Of a stretch of DNA of 25,676 nucleotides, positions 1 to 8,876 are shown piece after piece. Numbering within the stretch: position 1 is the stretch's first letter; each line of letters starts with the position of its first letter. The stretch lies in the NCBI GenBank assembly GCA_964626685.1, contig CAZVJY010000023.1, positions 1 to 25,676 of the forward strand, in the 5' to 3' direction. This DNA comes from RGEC01 sp964626685 (GTDB lineage Bacteria; Bacteroidota; Bacteroidia; NS11-12g; UBA955). The notes beneath the pieces were generated by a model. That model made no database searches. It had not been told where the DNA came from and saw only the letters and a list, made by a program, of their open reading frames with translations. The position numbers and the translations under genes are program-made.

Positions 1-53
<53 letters not shown>

Positions 54-130
54 ATGTTTCTTTTTCAGTTGCTCCTTTTAGCCGCTCAGTAAAAACGCCG
101 GGTTTTTAACTGCTGACTTTCAACTGAATC

Positions 131-203
131 GTAGCCCGTAGGGGAATCGAACCCCTCTTTCATCCGTGAAAGGGACGTGTCCTAACCGATAGACGAACGG
201 GCC
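131..203 (-). tRNA. tRNA-Glu (TTC)
   Basis: The minus strand folds into a full cloverleaf: acceptor GGCCCGT pairs with ACGGGCT, the D arm is GTCT/AGGAC, the anticodon stem is CGTCC/GGATG around loop CTTTCAC with anticodon TTC (complement of 168-170), and the T arm is GGGGT-TCGATTC-CCCT. The terminal pair is G-U. CCA is not encoded. It lies 77 nt upstream of the initiator tRNA on the same strand, so the two may be co-transcribed. Confidence 0.95.
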
Positions 204-274
204 AAATGTGATAAGAACGCTTCCCTCGAAAGGGGTTGCAAAAGTAATATAAAAATTTGAAACAGGCAACCCTT

Positions 275-649
275 TTACAAAGGTTCGTCAAATTTTTTGA
301 GTTCAGCATCGCCCCAAAGGTCCTCAATGCCATAAAAGCGGCGCTTTTCTTCCAAAAAGACATGCACCACCACATTCACATAATCCAGCAGTATCCACTC
401 CGCGCGCTCACCACCTTCCCGGTGCAGCGGTTTCTCTCCGGTAGCCATGCGAATTTCTTCCTCCACGCCATCGGCAATAGCCTCTACCTGCCTGTCGCTG
501 TTGCCATGGCATACCACCATCATATCGGCAAAAGCTCCCTTTAGCTTACGTAAATCCAGCAACACGATTTCGTGTGCCTTTTTCTCCTGCGCACCCTTCA
601 CTGCCACCATGGCAAGGGCTTCCGTTTCATTTCCTGTTTTTTTTGCCAT
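275..649 (-). CDS. rsfS: Ribosome silencing factor RsfS (124 aa)
   Basis: A DUF143/RsfS family protein. RsfS binds ribosomal protein L14 on the 50S subunit and blocks subunit joining, lowering translation in starvation. The sequence shows the family core: a helix rich in E and K (KKAHEIVLLDLRKL), the strand ADMMVVCHGNSDRQVEAIAD, a GEKPLHREGG turn, and a conserved end with WILLDYVNVVVHVF and RRFYGIEDLW. The frame stays open upstream to 829, but family length and the MAKKTGNETE start favour the ATG at 647-649; the longer version would run deep into the opposing birA gene. It diverges from birA with almost no intergenic DNA. The call is secure. Confidence 0.95.
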   Translation of the reverse strand: MAKKTGNETEALAMVAVKGAQEKKAHEIVLLDLRKLKGAFADMMVVCHGNSDRQVEAIADGVEEEIRMATGEKPLHREGGERAEWILLDYVNVVVHVFLEEKRRFYGIEDLWGDAELKKFDEPL

Positions 650-652
650 TCT

Positions 653-1468
653 TTGGCTTTTCTTTGTGCAAAGAACGCAAATAACCTGGAAGATTTCGCT
701 TTCATAGACCAAGTTGGTAAAATTCTCCTGTTTTACAGCCCTACCTGCGGAAGTACACAGGAGCTTGTAACCCTTTGTGCCCGGCAAGCCGGGAAAAAAC
801 AGCCTGCGGCCCTGCTCACATTTCACCAAACCCGGGGACGGGGCCAGCAGAACAACACTTGGGAAGCCGAACCCGGCAAAAATCTGGCAATGTCCGTTTG
901 GCTACCGCTAAAAAATCCCCGCCCGGACACTTTTCCACTGCTCAACATGGCGCTAACATCGGCCTGCACAAACGCAATCGGCACGATATGCGCTGACCTT
1001 CAAATAAAATGGCCCAACGACCTGCGGCACCACGGTGCCAAACTGGCCGGCATTCTGATGGAAACACAAAGTGATGCCGATCTGGGGAAATACCTGTGCT
1101 TGGGTATCGGTGTGAACGTAAACCAAACCGATTTTGGACACCTGCCACAACCGGCCACTTCCCTCAAAAATGTTACCGGAAAGGAATACAACCTGATGGA
1201 TCTGGCACGTGCGTTACTTTCCCGCATACAGACCGCCTTTGCCGCATGGGAAAAACAACCGGATGACAGCCAATTTTTAGTTGAGTTTAACGATCTGCTG
1301 GAAGGCAAAAACCATTATTGGGAAGCAGATTTCGGGACGGATGGAATTGTAAAGGGATTGTTGCACGGCGTAGATGCGCAAGGGCGCATATTGTTTGAAT
1401 CAGCAGGAAAAACAACCGCCATACATCATGGAATAGTGCGCCTAAAAACTTGTTTGTTTCAAAAATAA
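653..1468 (+). CDS. birA: Biotin--[acetyl-CoA-carboxylase] ligase, BirA type without HTH
   Basis: Activates biotin with ATP and transfers it to the biotin carboxyl carrier protein. The catalytic signature is intact: TRGRGQQNNTW (biotinyl-AMP loop), IKWPNDL, KLAGILMET and LGIGVNVNQ, followed by a short C-terminal SH3-like domain. The N-terminal HTH repressor domain of E. coli BirA is absent, as in most Bacteroidota. The start is uncertain. The frame is open from an ATG at 572, inside rsfS; TTG at 653 is the first plausible start just outside rsfS; homology-like sequence begins only near LLFYSPTCGSTQELV (about 728), where the nearest codon is ATT at 722. The stop at 1466-1468 is firm. Confidence 0.93.
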   Translation: MAFLCAKNANNLEDFAFIDQVGKILLFYSPTCGSTQELVTLCARQAGKKQPAALLTFHQTRGRGQQNNTWEAEPGKNLAMSVWLPLKNPRPDTFPLLNMALTSACTNAIGTICADLQIKWPNDLRHHGAKLAGILMETQSDADLGKYLCLGIGVNVNQTDFGHLPQPATSLKNVTGKEYNLMDLARALLSRIQTAFAAWEKQPDDSQFLVEFNDLLEGKNHYWEADFGTDGIVKGLLHGVDAQGRILFESAGKTTAIHHGIVRLKTCLFQK

Positions 1469-1479
1469 ACCTATTTTTG
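1450..1479 (+). promoter_or_regulatory. Bacteroidota-type promoter for the DUF1800-DUF1501 pair
   Basis: TTG at 1450-1452 is followed after 19 nt by TATTTTTG at 1472-1479, a full match to the -7 consensus TAnnTTTG with suitable spacing. The -33 element overlaps the end of birA. It predicts a start of transcription near 1486 and a short leader before the ATG at 1514. Confidence 0.6.
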
Positions 1480-1513
1480 TATTAGTCGTCTTAACTCAAG
1501 TAACCATGCCGAT

Positions 1514-3169
1514 ATGGACCGTAAAGAATTTTTAACATTCAAAAAGCAGGCCGCACCTACCGAGGTGAAAAAAGTAGAACGCCGCACCACATCGGGCCTG
1601 ACTGCCTATACTGGCTCTTTTGGCAAAAAAGAAGCCATGCACCTGCTTCGCAGAACCCTGTTTGGTGTGAAAGTGCAGGATATGAAGGATTTTAGTGCCA
1701 AATCCATGTCTGCTGCGGTAGATACCCTGCTCAATACATCCACCGCCGTTCCAAACGAACCCCTCAATTACTACGGCAAAACCACCCAGGATCCCAACGT
1801 AGCTTACGGTACTACCTGGGTTAATTCCCCAATTGATTTTAATTTCAATTTTCAACGCACCATGTCGCTGAAGGCATGGTGGTGGGAAATGGCAGCCAGG
1901 CAACCCTCTACTATCATGGAAAAAATGGTCATGTTCTGGCACAACCTGATTCCCATTGCCTCTGCAGATCAGATAGATCCGAGGATGTCGCATCTGTATC
2001 TGAAAACCATACGGCAAAACGCCATGGGCAACTTCAAGTCACTGGTCAAGGCGATTACCATCGACCCTGCCATGCTGGTATATCTGAACGGACGTTTAAA
2101 CACCAAAAGAGCCCCCGACGAGAACTACGCCCGGGAACTGCTTGAACTGTTTACCCTTGGCAAAGGCCCCGACAGCAAATACACTGAAGATGACGTAAAA
2201 GCCACAGCCAGGGTGCTTACCGGCTGGAATATCAATTTCCTGACCACACCACCCACAGCTACCTTTACCCTAAGTAACCACGACACTACAAACAAACAGT
2301 TCTCAGCATTTTTTAACAATACTGTAATTACCGGCAGAAGCACAGCCACAGCCGGTAACGAAGAACTGGATGATTTGCTGAACATGGTTTTTGCCCAATC
2401 TGAAGTGGCCATGTTCATCTGCCGCAAACTATACAAATATTTTGTCTACTACGACATTACCCCTGATGTGGAAACCAATGTGATTGTGCCTTTGGCGGAC
2501 CATTTCCGCAACAACAATTACAACATTAAACCCTTGCTGGAAAAACTGCTTAAAAGCGAACATTTCTTCGATCCGCTGAATATGGGTTGCGTGATAAAGG
2601 ACCCTACATCCCACCTAGCGGGCTTCTGCAGGCAGTGGGAAACCGATTTTCCCACCGAAACGGATTCGCTGTACAATATTACCGGCTATGGCCGTGCCTT
2701 TGGTCAGGCCATTTTACAGGATATACTGGACCCACCCAGTGTTTCGGGTTGGCCTGCATGGCATCAGTCGCCGCAATTTCTGCGCAGCTGGATTAGTAGC
2801 GATTCCCTGCCCAAGAGAAACCAGTTTACGGATTTAATGCTGTTTACCGGCTACAAACGCGGAGGGTATACTTTCATCGCTGATGTGTTCAGGATAACCA
2901 AACAATTTTCAAACCCTGCCGATGCCGACACCTTGATTGCCGATGCCGTAGCTTTTTTACTCCCGCTCGATCTCAGCACGGCACAAATTGCGACCCTGCG
3001 CAACAACCTGCTCCCGGGCGGCATTCCTGCCTACAACTGGTCCGATGAGTGGAATCAGGCCAATGATCCGGGGCATGCCAACCATGCCACAGCACTGGCT
3101 TCGGCCAAACTGAAACTGCAATTGTTTTACAAATCCATCATGAACCTGTCTGAATATCAGCTATCATAA
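1514..3169 (+). CDS. DUF1800 family protein (551 aa)
   Basis: A member of the DUF1800 family, which in Bacteroidota and Planctomycetes is almost always encoded next to a DUF1501 protein and is of unknown biochemical function. Visible family features are the N-terminal HLLRRTLFG, the central MVMFWHNLIP, YARELLELFTLG, the DDVKATARVLTGW segment and the C-terminal DPPSVSGWPAW with FLRSW. No clear signal peptide is present at this start, although secretion is expected from the partner gene. Ten nt separate its stop from the next ATG, so the two form an operon. Length is typical for the family. Confidence 0.9.
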   Translation: MDRKEFLTFKKQAAPTEVKKVERRTTSGLTAYTGSFGKKEAMHLLRRTLFGVKVQDMKDFSAKSMSAAVDTLLNTSTAVPNEPLNYYGKTTQDPNVAYGTTWVNSPIDFNFNFQRTMSLKAWWWEMAARQPSTIMEKMVMFWHNLIPIASADQIDPRMSHLYLKTIRQNAMGNFKSLVKAITIDPAMLVYLNGRLNTKRAPDENYARELLELFTLGKGPDSKYTEDDVKATARVLTGWNINFLTTPPTATFTLSNHDTTNKQFSAFFNNTVITGRSTATAGNEELDDLLNMVFAQSEVAMFICRKLYKYFVYYDITPDVETNVIVPLADHFRNNNYNIKPLLEKLLKSEHFFDPLNMGCVIKDPTSHLAGFCRQWETDFPTETDSLYNITGYGRAFGQAILQDILDPPSVSGWPAWHQSPQFLRSWISSDSLPKRNQFTDLMLFTGYKRGGYTFIADVFRITKQFSNPADADTLIADAVAFLLPLDLSTAQIATLRNNLLPGGIPAYNWSDEWNQANDPGHANHATALASAKLKLQLFYKSIMNLSEYQLS

Positions 3170-3179
3170 CCCCAAGCCC

Positions 3180-4763
3180 ATGAAACGCAGATTTTTTCTA
3201 AAAGCCGCCGCCGCAGGATCCATGCTTCCGGTTTCCCTGAACGGAATGTCAGTGCGCGCCTATGCAAACTCTCCGCTCATGCATCTGCTGGGCCGCAGAA
3301 CAGGCAACAACGACAATGTGCTGGTGCTGATACAACTCAACGGGGGAAATGATGGTTTGAACACCGTGATTCCGCTGGATCAGTATACCAACCTCACCAA
3401 AGCCCGCAGCAATGTGATTATTCAGGATACCAAGGTGCTGAAGCTGAATGGGGTCAACGGGACCGGACTTCACCCTGCCATGACAGGCCTGCAAAGCCTC
3501 TACAACAATGGCCTTGTAAACATTGTCCAGGATGTGGGTTATCCCAATCCCAATTTTTCCCATTTCCGCTCCACCGATATCTGGATGAGCGGCAGCGATA
3601 CTACAGAAAACTGGACCACCGGATGGATGGGGCGCTACCTGGATGCCCAGTTTCCCGGTTTCCCCGATGGTTTTCCAAACACTGGCGCTCCCGATCCGCC
3701 CGCCATACAAATCGGAGGCATGGTTTCACTCGCCACCATGGGCACATCGGTGAATATGGCCATGGCCATTACCGATCCCAGCAATTTCTACAGCCTGGTA
3801 AATGGCTCTTCAGACCCGGTTCCCAATACCCCGGCAGGCCGCGAACTGGAGTTTTTGCGCATCATGGCCAACCAGACCAATCAGTACGGCACTTCCATCA
3901 AAAATGCCGCCGGCAAGGCGAACACACTCAGCACAAAATATCCTACCGGCAATAACCTCGCAGACCAGCTAAAAATAGTGGCGCGTCTCATCAAAGGCGG
4001 GCTGAAAACACAGGTTTACATGGTAAGCATCGGAGGTTTTGATACCCATAGCCAGCAAGTAGACAATAACGATCACAGCCTGGGTGCACATGCCACCTTG
4101 CTACAGCGCGTAAGCGACGCCATCCTCGCATTTCAGGATGATCTTACCCTGATGGGTGTGCAGGATAGGGTTGCCGGTCTCACCTTCTCCGAATTTGGCC
4201 GACGCATAATGAGCAACGGCAGTGTAGGAACAGACCACGGCGCCGCTGCCCCTATGATTGCCTTCGGAACAGGGGTACAAAAAGGCATTATCGGCCGGAA
4301 CCCGGTTATTCCCGATACGGTTACAGTAAATGACAACGTGCCCATGCAATACGATTTCAGGCAGGTATATGCCAGTGCGCTGCAGGACTGGTTTGGTTTG
4401 AGCAAAACAGAAGTAAAAGCGGCCATGGGCGGAAAGGATTTCAATACATTGCCCGTCTTCAAGGCCAGTCCGATGGGTGTTGACGACTTCGCCGATCTGG
4501 TTAGCCGCCTGCATCTGCATGATGTATACCCCAACCCCGTGAGCGGCGAGGCTACCTTCAAATTCTTCACCGACGGCGGCAATGTAGAACTGTGCCTGTT
4601 CGATCCGCTTGGCAATCGCATTCGTACCATGGCTTCAGGCAAACACGGCATGGGAGAGCATGCAGTGCGCGTAGACTTGCACGGGCTAAGGCCGGGCAAC
4701 TATTTCTACCAGCTTTCGCAAGGCAACAGGAAGTACACCAAGGTAGTTGTGGTTGCTAACTAA
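3180..4763 (+). CDS. DUF1501 protein with Tat-like signal and T9SS C-terminal sorting domain (527 aa)
   Basis: DUF1501 proteins have an alkaline-phosphatase-like (sulfatase superfamily) fold and travel with DUF1800 proteins; the substrate is unknown. The N terminus KRRFFLKAAAAG resembles a twin-arginine signal. The core has VLIQLNGGNDGLNTV, the region FSHFRSTDIW, GGFDTHSQQ and the C-terminal TFSEFGRRI and GTDHGAA motifs. From about residue 450 there is a type IX secretion sorting domain: DVYPNPVSGEATF, a beta-rich stretch, then LRPGNYFYQL and KVVVVAN at the end. The protein is therefore probably exported and anchored or released at the cell surface. Confidence 0.9.
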   Translation: MKRRFFLKAAAAGSMLPVSLNGMSVRAYANSPLMHLLGRRTGNNDNVLVLIQLNGGNDGLNTVIPLDQYTNLTKARSNVIIQDTKVLKLNGVNGTGLHPAMTGLQSLYNNGLVNIVQDVGYPNPNFSHFRSTDIWMSGSDTTENWTTGWMGRYLDAQFPGFPDGFPNTGAPDPPAIQIGGMVSLATMGTSVNMAMAITDPSNFYSLVNGSSDPVPNTPAGRELEFLRIMANQTNQYGTSIKNAAGKANTLSTKYPTGNNLADQLKIVARLIKGGLKTQVYMVSIGGFDTHSQQVDNNDHSLGAHATLLQRVSDAILAFQDDLTLMGVQDRVAGLTFSEFGRRIMSNGSVGTDHGAAAPMIAFGTGVQKGIIGRNPVIPDTVTVNDNVPMQYDFRQVYASALQDWFGLSKTEVKAAMGGKDFNTLPVFKASPMGVDDFADLVSRLHLHDVYPNPVSGEATFKFFTDGGNVELCLFDPLGNRIRTMASGKHGMGEHAVRVDLHGLRPGNYFYQLSQGNRKYTKVVVVAN

Positions 4764-4968
4764 CTTGAGCAGTTAACAGTGTAGCGTTAATCGACTGGCA
4801 GGGACAGGTTGCATTGTTTTTTTGGCAACATAGCCAAGGCCTTAATGAATGAACTTTTCGGTGCTTGCGCCAAAGCCCCCATTACAAAACAGCTCCAGGG
4901 ATGCAAATGAACTGCCTTCCTTTTGAAACAGGACGGACACCATTAATCAAATAAACTGTTATCACGTA

Positions 4969-4999
4969 TTGCATATATCAAAAAATCAATCTACCTTTG
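4969..4999 (+). promoter_or_regulatory. Promoter of tRNA-Gln
   Basis: TTG at 4969-4971, 20 nt spacer, then TACCTTTG at 4992-4999, a full match to the Bacteroidota -33/-7 pattern. Transcription would start only a few bases before the tRNA. The rest of the 248-nt gap from 4764 shows no gene and no convincing terminator. Confidence 0.7.
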
Positions 5000-5011
5000 C
5001 ACTCCCAAAAT

Positions 5012-5084
5012 TGTCCGATGGTGTAACTGGCAACACGTCTGGTTTTGGTTCAGAAGAGTCTAGGTTCGAGCCCTAGTCGGACAA
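5012..5084 (+). tRNA. tRNA-Gln (TTG)
   Basis: Acceptor TGTCCGA pairs fully with TCGGACA, with discriminator A at 5084. The anticodon stem is TCTGG/TCAGA around loop TTTTGGT with anticodon TTG at 5045-5047. The T arm is CTAGG-TTCGAGC-CCTAG. The two bases after the discriminator are C and A, so a full CCA is not encoded. The U1-A72 pair is typical of tRNA-Gln. Confidence 0.96.
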
Positions 5085-5114
5085 CAAAAAGCTGATTTGA
5101 TGATATCTGCGCTT

Positions 5115-5122
5115 TACTTTTG
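5115..5122 (+). promoter_or_regulatory. Probable -7 element of the prs-rplY operon
   Basis: TACTTTTG fits TAnnTTTG and lies 31 nt before the prs ATG. The nearest upstream TTTG (5096-5099) is spaced only 15 nt away, shorter than usual, so the -33 element is uncertain. Confidence 0.45.
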
Positions 5123-5153
5123 TAAGGCACGGAGACAGTAAAATACAGAGCCT

Positions 5154-6137
5154 ATGTCATCACTACTTAACCCAGTAAAAATCTTTGCGGGCAGCGCATC
5201 TGCCTCTCTCACCAAAAGTATTTGCGATTACTACGGCCTGGAATCGGGCGATTTAACGGTGAATCGCTTCAGCGACGGAGAATTTCAGCCCGTATTCAAC
5301 GAAAGCGTTCGTGGCTGCGATGTTTTTATCATTCAAAGCACTTTTCCGCCCACCGACAACCTGATGGAACTGCTGATGACAATTGATGCGGCCAAAAGAG
5401 CCAGCGCCAATTACATCACAGCTGTCATTCCCTATTACGGATTCGCCCGTCAGGACCGCAAAGACAAGCCCCGCGTTTCCATTGCCTCAAAGATGATTGC
5501 AGATCTGCTAAGCACCGCCGGCGCAAACCGCGTGATGACCATGGAACTGCACGCACCCCAGATTCAGGGCTTCTTCAACGTGCCCGTGGATCACCTGGAA
5601 GGCTCCATCATTTTTGTTCCCTACATCCGCAGCCTGCCGCAGGATAATCTGGTGATTGCCGCTCCCGATGTAGGCGCCAGCAACCGTATCCGTGAAGTAG
5701 CCAAAGCACTGAACCTTCCGATGGTTATCTGCGACAAGGAACGCAAAAGAGCCAACGAGATTGCCAACATGACCGTAATTGGTGACGTTCAGGATAAAGA
5801 TGTGGTGCTGATAGACGATATCATAGACACCGGCGGAACCCTCTGCAAATCATCAGCCATGCTGATGGAAAGAGGCGCCCGCAGCGTACGCGCGCTCTGC
5901 TGTCACCCTGTGCTGAGCGGCAAAGCCTACGAAAACATCGCCAACAGTGTTCTTACAGAACTGGTGGTAACCGACACCATTCCACTGAAACAGCATTGCG
6001 ATAAAATTAAAGTGCTCTCTGTGGCGCCCCTCTTCGCCCGTGCCATCCGCAACGTACATGAAAACGGAAGCATTAGCTCGCTGTTTAAGCAGATCCACAA
6101 CAGCCAGACCAACCTTGACCTTAAAAGTAACCCATAA
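5154..6137 (+). CDS. prs: Ribose-phosphate pyrophosphokinase (PRPP synthetase, 327 aa)
   Basis: Makes PRPP from ribose 5-phosphate and ATP, supplying purine, pyrimidine, histidine and NAD synthesis. Class I features are clear: KIFAGSAS near the N terminus, NRFSDGEFQ, the flexible catalytic loop YYGFARQDRKDKPR, the MELHAPQIQGFF segment, and the PRPP-binding loop VVLIDDIIDTGGTL. Length is slightly above the usual 310-315 aa owing to a short polar C-terminal tail. It is followed after 21 nt by rplY, an arrangement common in Bacteroidota. Confidence 0.97.
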   Translation: MSSLLNPVKIFAGSASASLTKSICDYYGLESGDLTVNRFSDGEFQPVFNESVRGCDVFIIQSTFPPTDNLMELLMTIDAAKRASANYITAVIPYYGFARQDRKDKPRVSIASKMIADLLSTAGANRVMTMELHAPQIQGFFNVPVDHLEGSIIFVPYIRSLPQDNLVIAAPDVGASNRIREVAKALNLPMVICDKERKRANEIANMTVIGDVQDKDVVLIDDIIDTGGTLCKSSAMLMERGARSVRALCCHPVLSGKAYENIANSVLTELVVTDTIPLKQHCDKIKVLSVAPLFARAIRNVHENGSISSLFKQIHNSQTNLDLKSNP

Positions 6138-6158
6138 AAATAAGCGTAACTACTGAAT

Positions 6159-6734
6159 ATGAAAACCATTTTGTTCAAAGCAGAAAAAAGAGAAGGCAGC
6201 GGCACCTCAAATGCCAAAAGCCTTAGAAACGCAGGTAAAGTACCCTGTGTTATGTACGGTGCAGGAGAAAATCTGCATTTCACCATTTATGAATCCGACT
6301 TCAAAAATCTGGTTTACACACCCAGTGTATACAAGGTAAAAATTGACCTGGAAGGCAACTCTTACGATGCCATTTTGCAGGATTTGCAATTCCACGCAGT
6401 ATCTGAGGCCATCATGCATGCCGACTTCATGGCTGTTGATGCTTCCCGTGCCGTGGTAATGGATATCCCTGTGCGTGTGGTGGGCAACTCGCCCGGTGTG
6501 CGTGCCGGTGGTAAACTGGTTAAGAAAATCAACCGCCTGCGTGTGCGTGGCCTGGTGAAAAACCTGCCAGATTATATCGACGTAAACATCGATACCCTTG
6601 AAATTGGTCAGAGCGTGAAGGTAAAAAACGTGGTGCCCGGAGAATTTGAAATCCTGGATGCCAAAGAAAACGCCATCGTGAGCTGTAAGACCACAAGGGC
6701 GCTGATGCAGGCTGCTGCAGAAGCAGGAAAATAA
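6159..6734 (+). CDS. rplY: 50S ribosomal protein L25/general stress protein Ctc (191 aa)
   Basis: Binds 5S rRNA in the central protuberance of the 50S subunit. The N-terminal L25 domain shows KAEKREGSGTSNAKSLRNAGKVPCVMYG and LQDLQFHAVSEAIMHADFMAV, and the C-terminal TL5/CTC beta domain begins near the PVRVVGNSPGVRAGG segment, so this is the two-domain form. It is the second gene of the prs operon and is followed directly by a strong terminator. A short alanine-rich tail (ALMQAAAEAGK) ends the protein. Confidence 0.96.
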   Translation: MKTILFKAEKREGSGTSNAKSLRNAGKVPCVMYGAGENLHFTIYESDFKNLVYTPSVYKVKIDLEGNSYDAILQDLQFHAVSEAIMHADFMAVDASRAVVMDIPVRVVGNSPGVRAGGKLVKKINRLRVRGLVKNLPDYIDVNIDTLEIGQSVKVKNVVPGEFEILDAKENAIVSCKTTRALMQAAAEAGK

Positions 6735-6750
6735 TCTTTTATTTATCCAT

Positions 6751-6782
6751 AAAAAAACCCGGCTTTTGACCGGGTTTTTTTT
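6751..6782. terminator. Bidirectional rho-independent terminator
   Basis: A 12-bp perfect stem, AAAAAAACCCGG and CCGGGTTTTTTT, around loop CTTTTGA. The A-run and T-run make it functional on both strands, so it can end both prs-rplY and the convergent gene at 6798. Confidence 0.92.
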
Positions 6783-6797
6783 ATGAAAACAAACAGA

Positions 6798-7472
6798 CTA
6801 AAACAACCAACCCACGCGAACACTGCCCACCTCGCCAAATGTAGTCAGGGTAGCATAACTTCCGCCGGGATTAACCGTTTTGGTGGTTGACCCATTGCTT
6901 CCGGAAGTGGTGGTAATGTCATCCTGCCTTTGCACAATAATGGAAATGGGACGGTATATGGCGCCCACATACATTCCGCTCATCACCCAGAAATCAAAAC
7001 CCACCGTGGCCCTAATACCCACCTGCGCCGATTGGGCCTCTCGCTCATAACTGTAATTTTTGATATATCCCGTAGTACCCGCATCTTCCCCTTTCTGGTT
7101 GGTTCCGTCGGCGCCAATCAATAGGTCTGCACCAATAAACGGACTTAAACGGGAGGTACCGGTATAGTGTTTTTGCAAACCCAAACTAAGTTCTGTATAA
7201 CGGCTCCGATAGGTAAATTTGCCCTCATCACCGGTGCCATCGGCATTTTCCGCATAATTGTTTACATCAACGGAATAAGAACCGCCCAGCCCCAGCACAA
7301 AGGCCAGGTCCGGTTTGTGAAAATAACGTCCGTTTATACCAAACGTATTGACGGTGTTGCCACCCGTTCCCAGTGACAAACCCAATTCGGTCGTTACATT
7401 GCCCTTTTCGGGTTTCTGGGCGAATACCCCAACTGCCATCAGGCAAACTGCCATTGTCCATGTTTTTTTCAT
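6798..7472 (-). CDS. Outer-membrane beta-barrel protein (224 aa)
   Basis: The N terminus MKKTWTMAVCLMAVGVFAQ is a signal peptide with probable cleavage after VFA. The mature part alternates hydrophobic and polar residues in strands typical of an 8- to 10-stranded porin-like barrel (ELGLSLGTGG, LAFVLGLGGSYSV, TELSLGLQKHY, LSPFIGADLLIG, SAQVGIRATVGFDF, MYVGAIYRPISI) and ends with an aromatic residue (VRVGWLF), the usual barrel-assembly signal. It resembles the opacity/OmpW-like barrels common in Bacteroidota; ligand or role cannot be told. It is a single gene converging on rplY. Confidence 0.85.
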   Translation of the reverse strand: MKKTWTMAVCLMAVGVFAQKPEKGNVTTELGLSLGTGGNTVNTFGINGRYFHKPDLAFVLGLGGSYSVDVNNYAENADGTGDEGKFTYRSRYTELSLGLQKHYTGTSRLSPFIGADLLIGADGTNQKGEDAGTTGYIKNYSYEREAQSAQVGIRATVGFDFWVMSGMYVGAIYRPISIIVQRQDDITTTSGSNGSTTKTVNPGGSYATLTTFGEVGSVRVGWLF

Positions 7473-7487
7473 ATGCTAAATTTTGTT

Positions 7488-7495
7488 CAAACTTA
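7488..7495 (-). promoter_or_regulatory. -7 promoter element of the beta-barrel gene
   Basis: The minus strand reads TAAGTTTG, a full match to TAnnTTTG, 16 nt upstream of the start codon. The expected -33 TTG is not obvious. Confidence 0.45.
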
Positions 7496-7613
7496 GACTG
7501 GCATTGAAAACCGAAATATGATTAAAACCATATGCCACCGTGCCCCACGTCCACGCAAAAATCATTTTGCCCGCTATTTAACCCATTCTGCGTAATTTGC
7601 ACTGCCTCAAACC

Positions 7614-8876
7614 GTGTTGCACGCCATCCTCTACATTCCCGGATCAAATGCCCGAATTGCCTACGCTGCGGCAGAAATTTTCCAGCGCAGGGGCGATTTT
7701 CAAATCCTGATTACCGAAGACGAAGATGCCTATCTGAACATGGATGCACCGGTAAAACTGCATTACACCAACAAAGATTTACCCGGCCACCGCATTTACC
7801 GCTCGGGCCTGCTGGACGAAACCGGAATACAGCAAAACTTTACACCGCCTGCAGCCCGCTTGAATGGTACGTTCTTCCTTTTCCCCGATGAAACCCGGCA
7901 GGAATTTGACCTGCTGGCCATGGTTTTCTGGTGCCTCACACGCTACGAGGAATACAGCGCATTTACCACCGACAAACACGGTCGTTTCCCTGCATCTGCC
8001 TCATGGCTGTACAAACAAGGAGTGCTGGAAGAACCGGTGTGTGATATTGCCATTCATGCCCAATTTGCCCGGTGGGGGCTTTCCGCCAAAAAGGCATTCC
8101 GCACTTTACCCACCCTGGATATCGACATTGCCTTTGCATACGCAGGACGCGGTTTGCTGCGTTCCGTGGGTGCGGCTCTTAAAAATCCGTTAAGCCTGCC
8201 ACAGCGGCTTCTAAGCATTGCCAAACCGGAAACAGATCCAAACTGTGCATTTCCATACATTCAATCAGCACTGGAAAAACATCCAGAAGCACGGGTTTTC
8301 TGGCACTGTGGCGCACAGAACAACCGCTACGACAAACAGGTAAATCTGAGTTATAAGCCCTTTTTGCAGGCAGTCCAAAAGATGGATAATGGCATCCGTT
8401 GCGGATTACACCCCAGTTTTGCAGCCTCCGGCGATGAGAAAATACTGCTACAGGAAAAAACTTTTTTAGAGCAAACCCTGAACCGAGAGGTCACCGAGAG
8501 CCGCATGCACTACATCCTGCTTTCCATGCCCCGCACCTACCGCATGTTGGTCAATGCCGGCATTACCCATGATTACAGCATGGGTTATCCCGATGCGCCG
8601 GGCTTTAGGGCAGGCACGGCCTATCCCTTCGCCTGGTATGACCTGGACGCAGAAAACACCACTGCACTGCAGGTGCATCCCTTTTGCATCATGGAGGCTA
8701 CCTGCAAACATTACACAGGGCAAACCCCGGCAGCGGCCATCGAATCCGGCAAAAGAATGGCCTCTTTGCTGCGCAAAACAGGCGGCGATTTCTGTTTTAT
8801 CTTTCACAATGAATCCCTGGGCAAACAAAAAGCCTGGCACGGATGGAAACCGGTTTTTGAAGCATGGCTGGCATAA
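7614..8876 (+). CDS. Polysaccharide deacetylase-like protein with DUF7033-type N terminus (420 aa)
   Basis: Resembles the Bacteroidota family that joins an N-terminal DUF7033-like region (about 1-150, with DLLAMVFWCLTRYEEY) to a NodB-like carbohydrate esterase domain (about 165-420). The NodB part shows TLDIDIAFAY with the metal/catalytic aspartates, GLHPSFAASGDE, ESRMHYILLSMPRTYRML, GYPDAPGFRAGTAYPF and a terminal FCFIFHNESLG. Such proteins are expected to act on cell-surface or capsule glycans, but the substrate is unknown. The start is GTG at 7614, with TTG at 7617 also possible; the preceding ATGs are not in frame. It overlaps the next gene by 13 nt, implying coupled expression. Confidence 0.8.
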   Translation: MLHAILYIPGSNARIAYAAAEIFQRRGDFQILITEDEDAYLNMDAPVKLHYTNKDLPGHRIYRSGLLDETGIQQNFTPPAARLNGTFFLFPDETRQEFDLLAMVFWCLTRYEEYSAFTTDKHGRFPASASWLYKQGVLEEPVCDIAIHAQFARWGLSAKKAFRTLPTLDIDIAFAYAGRGLLRSVGAALKNPLSLPQRLLSIAKPETDPNCAFPYIQSALEKHPEARVFWHCGAQNNRYDKQVNLSYKPFLQAVQKMDNGIRCGLHPSFAASGDEKILLQEKTFLEQTLNREVTESRMHYILLSMPRTYRMLVNAGITHDYSMGYPDAPGFRAGTAYPFAWYDLDAENTTALQVHPFCIMEATCKHYTGQTPAAAIESGKRMASLLRKTGGDFCFIFHNESLGKQKAWHGWKPVFEAWLA

